From positions 1 to 35,784 of the forward strand of contig CAISDD010000160.1 of the NCBI GenBank assembly GCA_903883985.1: 35,784 nucleotides of DNA, given 5' to 3'. Shown one piece after another: positions 7,080-16,400 of the stretch. How positions within the stretch are numbered: position 1 is the stretch's first letter; every line of letters starts with the position of its first letter. Below the pieces are notes generated by a model. It worked only from the letters and a program-made list of their open reading frames with translations. It was not told where the DNA came from and made no database searches. The DNA comes from an uncultured Pseudomonadota bacterium (GTDB lineage Bacteria > Pseudomonadota > Gammaproteobacteria > Burkholderiales > Thiobacillaceae). The translations under genes and the position numbers were made by a program.

Positions 7080-8441
7080 GTCCAATGTCCTTTTCAGAGT
7101 GCGTTCGTTCTCCTGGCAAGTCTGACGGAATTCCGGGCTGATGCGAGTATCCCTTGCACACAGATGCCAATAGGTCACTGCCGCCCGGGCGGCTTCTCGC
7201 CACGCCGACTCTTCCCGTGGTAATGGCAGAGCCGGCACGTATTCACGCGCAGGGACTTCGCCGCCACGCAGAGGCGCATATCCCATGGGCAACATGTCGT
7301 AGACGGGCGCTAGCTTCAGGCCTGGAAGTAGGCTCAGGTTGCCCTCATGCATGTCTGTATTGGCAATCAGCCGGCCAAACCACCATATGTGGGCGGATTT
7401 CGTCACGTCAGACCGCTCCAGCCATCCGTTTTGCTCCATTGCCACGGCCAATGCAGGCCAGGGAACCCCCGCTTTCCCAAGCAAGGCCCCATTCAGGCTG
7501 GCCAGAGTGCATACGGGCAAGCGTCCCAGCGCACCCTGTCTGTCGAATCGGACCACTTCGAGAAATGTGCGGCCTCCATGTCGCCTGATGGAACTGCGGG
7601 CTGCGGCGATGCCCAACTCAGCGGACAACGTCTCCAGAGCGACGTGCTCACAGACCAGGAGGTCCGCCCACCTCCTGACTGCAGGAGAGTCCTCGGCGCC
7701 CGAGAATTTGACAATGACCGCAGTGGGTTCGCCCGCCAATTCAACTAGCGTGGTGAACTTGGGAAATTCCCCCGCGGCAGAGGAACCCGCCATGCCTTGG
7801 TTCAACGCCTGTACCGCCAGAGCCGGATAGGTTTCTGCGAGCCTGGCCGGATGGATTAAGCCTTGCTCCCAGTGACGCCTTGCATCCAGGTGTCGCTCAT
7901 AGGCCAGGTCACCGAGTATCAGGTCGCCGCTTTGGTCATGGCCGCGGGCGGACAACACTTGCACTACGTCATCGTCGGTCCAGTCATTCAGGCTTTCCGG
8001 CACTTCCAGGTCGCGCCCGTACTGATGAGCGAAATTTCGCCCCAAAAAGCCTTGTGGTCGGATATCGAGAATCGGGTAAGGAAGTCCCTCGAACCAGCCA
8101 TCCTGCATGGGACCCTTGTCGAGCGGCCAAGGAAAGGGCTCGGCGAAGGCCACCGCGCTACCCCCAGGGTAGAGCAGGTCCAGTGTCCCGACCGAATGGC
8201 CGCTTCCCTGCCCATCTATTCTGTACAAAGGTAGTCCGTCCTTGCTGCCACGCAACAACCGCCGCAGAGCATACCGTGAGTGATGCGTGCCACCCCGGCG
8301 GATGACCTCGCCAGGCATCTGCGAGACCAAACGCATCAGTGTGGACCGGTTGATGTCATTCAAGGCATGGCACAACTCAGCACTGGTGGCGCGAGGGTGG
8401 CGGACCAGATACACCCGGAGGTCGTTGGAACTGACTTTCAT
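7077..8441 (-). CDS. HipA-family kinase-like toxin with fused N-terminal winged helix (YjjJ/HipH type)
   Basis: The 454-residue protein matches the E. coli YjjJ (HipH) layout: an N-terminal helix-turn-helix (about residues 5-60, ending RYALRR), then a HipA kinase fold. Visible kinase features are the Gly/Ser-rich loop GSSAAGEFPKF (219-229), the ATP lysine Lys245 in VIVKFSG, the catalytic NTDMHEGN (361-368), and the metal-binding YDM (381-383). HipA kinases phosphorylate translation factors or tRNA synthetases. For the YjjJ type the target is less certain, and the built-in HTH may replace a separate HipB antitoxin. None is seen upstream. The start ATG at 8439-8441 lacks a clear Shine-Dalgarno. 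The upstream 150 bases are strikingly AT-rich and hold a perfect inverted repeat (8490-8516). Inverted repeats A and B bracket the gene. Its stop codon lies in copy A. Confidence 0.85.
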   Translation of the reverse strand: MKVSSNDLRVYLVRHPRATSAELCHALNDINRSTLMRLVSQMPGEVIRRGGTHHSRYALRRLLRGSKDGLPLYRIDGQGSGHSVGTLDLLYPGGSAVAFAEPFPWPLDKGPMQDGWFEGLPYPILDIRPQGFLGRNFAHQYGRDLEVPESLNDWTDDDVVQVLSARGHDQSGDLILGDLAYERHLDARRHWEQGLIHPARLAETYPALAVQALNQGMAGSSAAGEFPKFTTLVELAGEPTAVIVKFSGAEDSPAVRRWADLLVCEHVALETLSAELGIAAARSSIRRHGGRTFLEVVRFDRQGALGRLPVCTLASLNGALLGKAGVPWPALAVAMEQNGWLERSDVTKSAHIWWFGRLIANTDMHEGNLSLLPGLKLAPVYDMLPMGYAPLRGGEVPAREYVPALPLPREESAWREAARAAVTYWHLCARDTRISPEFRQTCQENERTLKRTLD

Positions 8442-8489
8442 AACCGAACAATGACATGACGCAACATATATTGCAACGAATACATGCGT

Positions 8490-8545
8490 ACAACATGTTA
8501 ATAATCAGCATGTTGTCATATTATTCAGAACAAATTACGCAACAA
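8490..8545 (-). promoter_or_regulatory. Candidate promoter and operator of the hipH-like gene
   Basis: On the minus strand, TTGTTG (8545-8540) and TAATAT (8523-8518) are 16 bases apart. Immediately downstream is a perfect 8-base inverted repeat, ACAACATG at 8490-8497 and CATGTTGT at 8509-8516, with an 11-base spacer. An operator at the transcription start is the expected position for autorepression by the fused HTH domain. The centre-to-centre spacing (19 bases) suits a dimeric winged helix. A second weaker pair, GCAA...TTGC, lies at 8461-8474. No binding data; the assignment is from position and symmetry. Confidence 0.5.
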
Positions 8546-8587
8546 TTATGGTCATAAACATTGGTTGCAGCGCTGCACATAACTGCA

Positions 8588-8737
8588 TAAGTAAGCTGTC
8601 GAAACCAATTTGGCTTACCACCGGCCTCCCTCACCCTGCCCTCTCCCGAAGGGAGAGGGTTCCACCCCCTTCCCCCTCCGGGGGAAGGGCCGGGGACGAG
8701 GGCCTGCGCCGGCAGCTTAATGAAGGCAAGTTACGAC
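8588..8737 (+). repeat. MITE-like element, copy B (right end decayed)
   Basis: Forward-orientation copy starting TA-AGTAAG at 8588. Left and central parts, including both hairpins, are intact. The right terminal repeat breaks off after gttacga, so the CGACATTACT end and its TA are missing. It shares the variant segment gtcgaaaccaatttgg with copy A only, suggesting that A and B are the closest pair. Together they form inverted repeats around the hipH-like gene. The TAA-like left end falls in non-coding DNA. Confidence 0.8.
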
Positions 8738-8777
8738 TGGATCAATCAAGAAGACTAAAGTTGTTCATTCGTGACGC

Positions 8778-9542
8778 CTAAAGCTTGCGCCGCACGCCGA
8801 AGAGCCCCGCGAAACCAAGGCCGAGGAGGGCAAGCGAGTCTGGCTCCGTGATTGCTCGGCTGAACACCACCACGTCCTGCGTAGCCCCACCCGGCGTGCC
8901 GTCATTCAGGAAACTGAGTTGGTAGTTGCCCGTGATCGCCGCCGTATTCAAATGGGTCAGCCACCCATTCGCCTCAACGATGGCCGCGGCTGCCGTATTG
9001 CTGCCGACGTTGAATCCGGGGTCGGTCGAGTTGATCTGATAGGTGCCGGAACTGCCCGGGGTACCGTAAGCGATCTCCCAAACAGCCAGTTGAAACGCCG
9101 CGGAATCGGTCAAGCTGCTGAGCGACCCATAGACCTCATCGGCCAACAAGATCAACTGGTTCACCCGGTTCGTGCCCGTGTCGGGCCCCGGACGCAGGGA
9201 GGTCAGCATGGCGGCGAGGTCGCCCGGCGTACCCACCGTGTAGCTGTAGGAATTCACCATCCAGTGGTAGATATCGACGCACCACGCGTTGAACTGCCCC
9301 GCGCTGGAGAAGCCATAGGAGGTATTGCTCGACGATAAGGAGTCGCCGCCGATGTAGACGTTGGCAGCCGTAGTCGGCGAATTGGGGTTGGGCGCCAGGT
9401 AGCCGGTGTCGTAGCCTACGGCACCCTGGCCGAAGTCGGCTGCACCTGTGTAAGAAATCTGTATGGTCGCCGCCAGGGCCGCGGGACTCGCCATCGCCGC
9501 GCCGACGCAAGCTGCCGCTGCCAGAAGTTGCTTGTAGTACAT
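8778..9542 (-). CDS. PEP-CTERM sorted surface protein with thioester-domain-like motifs
   Basis: The 254-residue precursor has a signal peptide (MYYKQLLAAAACVGAA, cleavage near ALA at 22-24) and a C-terminal PEP-CTERM signal: EPDSLALLG at 233-241, a hydrophobic helix, then the basic end RRKL. Such proteins are processed by an exosortase and released or anchored at the outer surface. The middle carries AWCVD (Cys88) and FQLAVW (Gln151), which resemble the paired Cys and Gln motifs of thioester (TED/TQXA) adhesin domains. The start ATG at 9540-9542 follows GAGGTGGGG. An upstream in-frame start at 9587 would add 15 residues ahead of the signal peptide and is less likely. No exosortase gene is in the window. 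The only related gene here is prsT. Confidence 0.85.
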   Translation of the reverse strand: MYYKQLLAAAACVGAAMASPAALAATIQISYTGAADFGQGAVGYDTGYLAPNPNSPTTAANVYIGGDSLSSSNTSYGFSSAGQFNAWCVDIYHWMVNSYSYTVGTPGDLAAMLTSLRPGPDTGTNRVNQLILLADEVYGSLSSLTDSAAFQLAVWEIAYGTPGSSGTYQINSTDPGFNVGSNTAAAAIVEANGWLTHLNTAAITGNYQLSFLNDGTPGGATQDVVVFSRAITEPDSLALLGLGFAGLFGVRRKL

Positions 9543-9820
9543 ACCCCACCTCAACACAGATATATTCTTAAATAAAGCATGAACCATGCCACAACGGATG
9601 TATACCTGGAATTGGTGTGAAACACGCCAGGCAGGAACGGCCCTTTGGCCGCAAACGACCGCCGCATCCAGTGCGAGGCGATGGTTTCATCCTCCGAGGT
9701 GGCGCCGGCCACCCAGATCGTTAGAACCGGTAAAAAGTGGGGAGCGCCTTGCGCCTTATTTCCGTCACTCTGGTCGAGTTTTCGACAGAACCTGCCGATT
9801 TGAGCGGCAGGGGCACGGCG

Positions 9821-10816
9821 TCAGACGGGCTCAGACTTCCTTTTTCGCCGTACCGGGGTGTCGGGCACGCCCTGCTGCAAGGATTTTTTGGCAACAGCGG
9901 GTTTGGCCGCTTGGCGTTTCGGGGGCGGGGCGGGAGTCTTGGCTTCCAGGGGCGGTGGAGTCGCCGCTTCCTTCGCCTTTGCGGAAATCACCCTGGCAGC
10001 CGTCCTGGCTGGCGTACAGTTGGCTGGAGCCGGCGGCTCGATTGGCGTCTGCGCGGGGGGCTTCTGGAGCGTTCCGGTTTTCTTCTTCGCGACGGGTGGC
10101 GCTTCGGCTTTGGCCATCTCGATGCCGAAGACATCGGAAAGCAGCGCGTCGTCGAGCACCCGGCCCTTGGGCAGCACGTTCTTCTTGACGGGCAGCACCG
10201 CCGCCTGCGTCACCAGGTCATGGGCATCCACCTGGCGCAGCGTGAAGAGCAGGTCGGGCTGCGCATCCAGACGCGCGCCCACGCCATACAGCACGGCGGC
10301 GACGTGCTTGCACATCGTCGCCCAATCCGGACAGGAGCACTTGAGTTGAATGGCTTGCGGCGCGGGAAACAAACCCGTCGCAGGCATACAGACGCGCTCC
10401 ATCACGGCCTTTGATAGCCGGCCCTGCAAGAGTTCCACCAGCGAGGCGATGGAGCCGGTGCATTCCTTCACCAACGCCCTCCAGTGCGCATCCGGCACGG
10501 CGGCAATGCCGATTTCGACTGTGTAGAGATCGGATCCCATCACCTGCGCCTTCACCTTGCCCGGCTCAATTTTGAGATCGATGACCGAGCCGTTGCGTAC
10601 GTAGGTGCGTCCGCGCGGCAGGCGGTTCTCGTAGTCGCTGTAGGCCTCCAGATTGTCGCACCACGCGCGGCCCCAGAAGGTCTGGGCGATGGTTCGGCCT
10701 TCGATCACGACCGGGGCCATGCTCTGCCCGGTTTTCGCCGCCTTGGCGACCGTCTTTTCGGCCAGTGCCCGACGTTTGGCGACAGGCACGTAAGGTTTCC
10801 AGTTACCGTAACTCAT
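9821..10816 (-). CDS. SWIM zinc-finger protein, partner of the SNF2 helicase
   Basis: A 331-residue protein with a SWIM zinc finger, CSCPDWATMCKH, at 160-171: Cys160 and Cys162, then Cys169 and His171. The N-terminal 150 residues are the domain usual for this family (WGRAWCDNLEAYSDYENRL). The last 100 residues are a low-complexity Pro/Ala/Lys-rich tail, probably disordered and basic. SWIM proteins of this type are commonly encoded beside an SNF2/HepA-like helicase and likely bind nucleic acid or bridge the helicase to partners. It starts 4 bases after the helicase stop, with GGGGA overlapping that stop as ribosome site, so the two are co-translated. The function of the pair in bacteria is poorly known; roles in transcription recycling or DNA repair have been suggested for relatives. 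Confidence 0.9.
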   Translation of the reverse strand: MSYGNWKPYVPVAKRRALAEKTVAKAAKTGQSMAPVVIEGRTIAQTFWGRAWCDNLEAYSDYENRLPRGRTYVRNGSVIDLKIEPGKVKAQVMGSDLYTVEIGIAAVPDAHWRALVKECTGSIASLVELLQGRLSKAVMERVCMPATGLFPAPQAIQLKCSCPDWATMCKHVAAVLYGVGARLDAQPDLLFTLRQVDAHDLVTQAAVLPVKKNVLPKGRVLDDALLSDVFGIEMAKAEAPPVAKKKTGTLQKPPAQTPIEPPAPANCTPARTAARVISAKAKEAATPPPLEAKTPAPPPKRQAAKPAVAKKSLQQGVPDTPVRRKRKSEPV

Positions 10817-10820
10817 GCGT

Positions 10821-13472
10821 TCATTCCCCGATGGAGTGAATATCGAGCTTGACCAGATCGAGCAATTCCGCGTCGCTCATCTCGGTCAGATTGATTTCCG
10901 CGCCTCCTTCGAGCACGTCCTTCACCAGTTGCTGCTTGGAGCGTATCAGGCCATCGATGCGTTCCTCGATGGTGCCACGGCAGACGAACTTGTGCGCCAG
11001 CACGTTGCGGTGCTGGCCGATGCGCCAGGCGCGGTCAGTCGCCTGGTTTTCCACGGCAGGATTCCACCAGCGGTCGAAGTGAATCACATGGGAAGCCGCG
11101 GTCAGGTTCAGCCCGGTTCCTCCCGCCTTGAGCGAGAGCACGAAGAAGGGCGTCTGCTCGTCCTCCTGGAAACGTTTGACCAGTTCGCGACGTTTGCCCA
11201 CCGGCGTGCCGCCATGCAGCACCAGCCCTTCGCGCCCGAAGAGGTTCCCCAGGAAAGCTGCCAGGGGCGCGGTGGTCTCGCGAAACTGGGTAAAGACCAG
11301 CAGTTTTTCCTGCCGGGCGGCGATGGTTTCCGCGATTTCCGCCAGCCGCGTGAACTTGCCGCTGTCTTGCGGCTTCCAGGCGCCATCGCCTAGCCAGTGC
11401 GAAGGATGGTTGCAAATCTGCTTGAAACGCATCAGGTAGGCCAGAACCAGCCCACGGCGCGCTATGCCCTCCGCCGACTCCAGGGAGGCGGCCAGTTCCT
11501 TGACCGCGCATTGATAGAGCACAGCCTGAGCGGGGTTGAGCGCGCACCAGGCCGTCATTTCCGTCTTGTCCGGCAGATCGTCGATGATGCGTTTGTCGCT
11601 CTTCAATCGGCGCAGGATGTAGGGATTGACGAGCGCGCGCAGCGGGCCGTAATGCGCCAGGTTCTTGGTGTATCCAGCAAACACTTTCTGCGATCCCAAC
11701 AGACCCGGATGGGTGAAATCGAACAGCGACCAGAGATCGGAGAGGCGGTTTTCCACCGGGGTGCCGGTGAGTGCAATGCGTGCGTCGGCCGTGAGCCTCT
11801 TGACCGCCTTCGTCTGCTTGGCCGCCGGGTTCTTGAGGGCCTGCGCCTCGTCGGCCACCACCAGGCGCCAACGCATCTCCATCAGCTTAGGCAGGCGTAT
11901 CAGTGTGCCATAGCTGGTGATGACCAGATCCACGTCCACCAGCCGTTCGACATCCAGCGCGCGCAATTCTTCCTGCGGCATCGCCGACGGGTGCGCGATG
12001 AGGCAGCGCAGGGTTGGGGTAAAGCGTTCGGCTTCCTGTTGCCAGTTGGCCAGCAGCGAGGCGGGGGCTACGAGCAGACTAGGCCGTCCTCGTTCGAGTG
12101 TGAGCAGCAAGGCGAGCACCTGAATCGTCTTGCCCAGGCCCATGTCGTCGGCGAGGCACGCGCCCAGCCCCATCCGGGTGAGCAGGTGCAACCAGCGCAC
12201 CCCCGCCTGCTGGTAGGGACGCAAAGTGGCTTTCAATTCCGGGCCGGGCGTGACGGCGGCCAAGCCCTCGGGGGAGCGCAAACCCCGGAGCAGGTCGGTC
12301 AGCCAGTCCCCGGCGACCACTTCCAGCCAGTCCGGATCGGAGGGGGCTGCGGGCGCGTCCGATGCGCCCGCCAGCAGTCGCATGGCCTGGCCGAAGGGCA
12401 GCCCGTCCGCCGCCGCGTCTTCGATGCCCTGAAAGCGGGCAATGAGATGGGCCAGCCGATCCCGATCCACCTCGACCCACTGACCGCGTATCCATTGCAG
12501 GCCCTCCTTGCTTGCGAGCAGGGCCGCAATTTCCTCGGAGGTCAGTGGTTTGCCGTCCAGCGTGACGTCCATGTGAAAGTCGAGCAGGGCATCCATGCCG
12601 AGCAGCGAGGGGGGCTTCGTGCCGACGCTGGCGGACACCCTGGGGCGAACGGGGCGATCTGCGGCCCAGGTCCGGGGCATGCGCACGACGATGCCGGCCG
12701 CGTCCAGCTTGGGCACATCCTTCAGGAAACGAAGGGCATCGCTCGCCTGCCAGCGCAGGGGGTGGTAAATCTCACCCTCACCGATCATCTCGGCCAGCCA
12801 TACGCAAGTTTCCGCCGCCTTTTGCACCGGCATGAGCAGTGACAGAAGCTGTGCCTTCTTCCTGCCGCCGGAGAACTCCGCCAGGGCTTGGGAGAGCGGC
12901 AGATGCTGGGCCGTGCCTGTGGCCGACAGACCGGACGTGTAGGTGGCGAGGAAGGCAAAGGGGCAGTCCGGGTCCTTGCGATTTTCCGCTAGGTTGAAAT
13001 GCACGCGCCCGACCAGATTCCAGGCCGGATGTTTCGCCTTGAGAAAATCCTGGAGCGACAGCTTCGAGGCCGTCAACTCTGCCTTCACGGCAGATTCGAT
13101 CTCTTTCCAGAGGGCGGCGAGCACCTCCGGTGTCAGGTATTCCGCACCCGCCATTGGCGGCGCATCGAGGCACAGGGTTTCATGGGTCAGCGTATCGGGC
13201 GTGGCCACCGCGATTTCGCCGCTCGAAGGCGTGGCGCTTTGTGTCGCAGTGAGCGCCGTCACGTAAAGCGCCGCAAAGTCGCGCCAGTAAGCCCAGAGGG
13301 CCGGCAGCGCGGTAGTGACTTCCGCTGCACCCAGGTGCAGCAGGCCGTGTCCGGCACCAAGAGCGAAGGCCGCCTCCAGACGCCCGGCGAGCGCATCCGG
13401 AAGCGACAGGGCATCCGGTGCCGCAGCCAAGCGAAGATGCCCCCTGGGTGTGAGATGCGCAGCCCAGGTCAT
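10821..13472 (-). CDS. SNF2-family DNA translocase/helicase
   Basis: The 883-residue protein has a 400-residue N-terminal region of the bacterial SNF2-associated type. The two RecA lobes follow: motif I DDMGLGKT at 442-449, motif II DEAQ at 541-544, motif III LTGTP at 568-572, motif V GGTGLNLT at 784-791, motif VI QATDRAWRIGQ at 810-820. These enzymes translocate on double-stranded DNA with ATP and remodel protein-DNA complexes, often RNA polymerase. Motif II is DEAQ rather than DEAH, as in many bacterial members. The ATG at 13470-13472 is preceded by GAGGAGGGG, a strong ribosome site. It lies 15 bases after the phytochrome kinase stop and 4 bases before the SWIM gene, all on one strand. Confidence 0.93.
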   Translation of the reverse strand: MTWAAHLTPRGHLRLAAAPDALSLPDALAGRLEAAFALGAGHGLLHLGAAEVTTALPALWAYWRDFAALYVTALTATQSATPSSGEIAVATPDTLTHETLCLDAPPMAGAEYLTPEVLAALWKEIESAVKAELTASKLSLQDFLKAKHPAWNLVGRVHFNLAENRKDPDCPFAFLATYTSGLSATGTAQHLPLSQALAEFSGGRKKAQLLSLLMPVQKAAETCVWLAEMIGEGEIYHPLRWQASDALRFLKDVPKLDAAGIVVRMPRTWAADRPVRPRVSASVGTKPPSLLGMDALLDFHMDVTLDGKPLTSEEIAALLASKEGLQWIRGQWVEVDRDRLAHLIARFQGIEDAAADGLPFGQAMRLLAGASDAPAAPSDPDWLEVVAGDWLTDLLRGLRSPEGLAAVTPGPELKATLRPYQQAGVRWLHLLTRMGLGACLADDMGLGKTIQVLALLLTLERGRPSLLVAPASLLANWQQEAERFTPTLRCLIAHPSAMPQEELRALDVERLVDVDLVITSYGTLIRLPKLMEMRWRLVVADEAQALKNPAAKQTKAVKRLTADARIALTGTPVENRLSDLWSLFDFTHPGLLGSQKVFAGYTKNLAHYGPLRALVNPYILRRLKSDKRIIDDLPDKTEMTAWCALNPAQAVLYQCAVKELAASLESAEGIARRGLVLAYLMRFKQICNHPSHWLGDGAWKPQDSGKFTRLAEIAETIAARQEKLLVFTQFRETTAPLAAFLGNLFGREGLVLHGGTPVGKRRELVKRFQEDEQTPFFVLSLKAGGTGLNLTAASHVIHFDRWWNPAVENQATDRAWRIGQHRNVLAHKFVCRGTIEERIDGLIRSKQQLVKDVLEGGAEINLTEMSDAELLDLVKLDIHSIGE

Positions 13473-13487
13473 GAGACCCCTCCTCTG

Positions 13488-16400
13488 TTAAATACGCCGC
13501 GCATCCAGCCATTTCAGCAGGACTGCGAGCAAGCACTCATAATCTACGGGCCTGCCAATAAAGTCATTCATCCCGGCTTCGCGGCAGCGTCGCTCATCCT
13601 CCGCGTACACATTGGCGGTCAAGGCGATGATGACAACGTCTGCGCTGGTGGCTTGCGCCGTGCCGGAGAATTTGCGAATTTGGCGCGTCGCTTCCAGACC
13701 ATCCATGTCGGGCATTTGGATATCCATCAGAATCGCATCATATGGCTTGAGCATCGCCATCTTCACGGCCTCGGAACCGGTCGATGCGACATGGACCACA
13801 AGCCCGGTTTCCTCGATCAGACTCTGGGCGATTTCCTGGTTCAGTAGGTCGTCCTCTGCGACCAGGATCATGGCGCCAGCGTGGCGGGCTTTCAGTTGGG
13901 CGCCTGCGGTATGCGTGCTGTCCACTCGCCCTGGCGGGGTGACAGGGCTGACCTTGCCCAAGCGCGCGGTAAACGAGAAGATACTGCCGAGGCCGATTTG
14001 GCTCTCGACGTCCATTTCGCCGCCCATCAACTTGACCAATCGCTTACTGATCGACAAACCCAGCCCGGTGCCGCCATATTTCCGGGTGCGGCTACCCTCG
14101 GCTTGTTCGAAGGCATTAAATATTCGCTTCTTATCCTCAGCCTCGATGCCAATACCGGTGTCGCAAACCTCGAAGCGTAGCAATATCCCGGAGGACTGAT
14201 CCTCGACCAGTGCCGCACGCAGGATGATCGAGCCCTGTGCCGTGAACTTGACCGCATTGGCTGCCAGATTGAGCAGAACCTGGCCCAGGCGCAGCGGATC
14301 GCCAATCAGCGTCAGCGCCGAGAGGGCGGGCGCGATCTCGACCCTCCATTCAAGTTTCTTACTGGCTGCCTGTTCGTGGGTCAGCGTGGTCACGTTGTCC
14401 ATCACGCTATCCAGGCTGAACTCGACCTGTTCCAGGGTAAGCTTGTTGGCCTCGATCCGGACGATATCGAGGATGTCGCTGATGAGGGCGAGCAGACGTT
14501 GAGATGCCAGGCTAACCTTGTTCAGTTGATCTATCTGTATGGGGTCGGTGGCACGACGCCTGGCCAGTTCGGTCATTCCCATGATGCCATTCAAGGGGGT
14601 CCGTAACTCATGGCTCATGGTGCTGAGGAAGACGCTCTTCGCTCGGGTGGCTGCCTCACTGACTTCCTTGGTGATGGAAAGGTCGGCCATACGCGCTTCG
14701 ACCATGCGCTCCAGATGACCACGGTAAAGTTGGAGCTCCACCTCCCGTTGCTTGCGTTCGGTGATGTCTCGGGCAATGCCCAAAACACCGATCAGGCATC
14801 CTTGCTCGTCGCGCACGGGCGCTTTAGTGACCTCCAGCAAGGCCTGATGGCCGTCTCTGACATAGGTGACCCACTCCTCGCTGACGATTGGGCCCACGGA
14901 CTCCAATGCATGGCGGTCACTCTGGAGGAATCGCTCGGCCAGCTCTATCGGCACGAGTTCATAATCGTTCTTGCCGACGATCTCGGCCGCGTCAGCGCCA
15001 AAATATCGTTCCACTCTGGCGTTAAGTACCAGGTAGAGGCCCTCTGGGTTCTTCATCCATACCATATCCGGCAGATTGTCGAGTAACGTTCGCAATTGGG
15101 CCCGTTGGCATGATAGGAGGGCCTCCTTTTCGCGCAGCTCCTCGATTTCGATCAATACACCCAGTTGCACCGCCGAAGCCAACTCCTCTGACGTCCAGGG
15201 CGGGCATTGCCCACGAATTTCTTGCAGGAACTGCTCAAATGATTTGCGTGGCGACAAGCGTCCGTTGGCATCGGCAATGTGCGCTTCACCAGGGTCGCCG
15301 CCCCAGCGTATCGACAGACACCGCTCCTCGCGAAACCAGATCATGGTATCGGCCGGTCTGGTGGGAACCGAGACGAACAGTGCCCCGGCAATCCCGTCGT
15401 TGGCCTCCTCCAAGCCGAGATCGCGGCTCAGGGCATCCGTGCTGAATAGGGTGGCCACGTCTGCGAGCTCCACTCGACGCGTCTGCAGCTCCCGAATTCG
15501 CTCGATATCCGGAGTTCTACCCGTGGTGTGGATGGCGCCATCGAGCAACAGGGCAAACCCATCTGCAGCGACGACGCCAAGCAGTTCTGCCGTGTCGCCA
15601 CTGCGCAGGAGGTCCTTGAAATCCATTTCCCGTATTGTTTCGATCAGGTTTTTTCGGCGCTTGCTCAAGTCATGCTTGCGCTTGTGCCTCTCCTTGGCCA
15701 GCGTGACTTCGAGCAGGGTGGAGAGGTCTTCAAACAACCACCCAAGTAAATCGCGGTCGGCCGGGCCGAAATACTTCGGCTCGCTCTTCTGCTGACAGGA
15801 CACCAGCCCCCAAAGGCGTCCTGAGACGATGAGGGGCCCCACCAGCGTGGCCCGAACACCCATGTTCCTGAGGTACTCGACATGCAACGGCGAGACGCTG
15901 CGCAGGATCGACGGCCCGAGGTCCAAGGCTCGAATGTCCCCGTGGGCGACCAGTGCCGAGGGGGTATACAGCGCATCGGGAATCTGGCGTACCCGGCTTT
16001 TCAGGAACCACTCGCGAACCTGCCTGGGGATGTCGCTGGCTGGGAAGTGCAGGCCCAGATACGGCTCTACACCATCGATACACGCCTCGGCCATGACCTC
16101 GCCATTCCATGCGTGGTCGAAGCGATACATCATCACCCGGTCGAAACCCGTCAGCTGGCGGATCAACACAACGGCTTGGGTTGCGATGGCCGCAGCGTCG
16201 CTCAATCGCCTCAGGGCGGCTATGGCCCGGCGACATTGGTACTGCACCCCAAGCACGGCGGCGCTTGATTCGGCGTCCTCGATGTCGACCAACACCTGGC
16301 CGGTCGCATTGATATTGGCTCTTGCACTCCACAACCGGCCGTTCAGCGAGCAAGACACCAGCGGTTGCAGGCCCTCACTTTGGCCGGACAGCAGTGCCTC

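Noticed and set aside
8548..8781. Small plus-strand frame with PHPALSRRERVPPPSPSG
   Set aside because: Translation of the repeat; the same peptide appears from several copies and is a known source of false hypothetical proteins.
11397..12842. Long plus-strand frame of 481 codons
   Set aside because: Antisense to the SNF2 motor domain; a GC-rich shadow.
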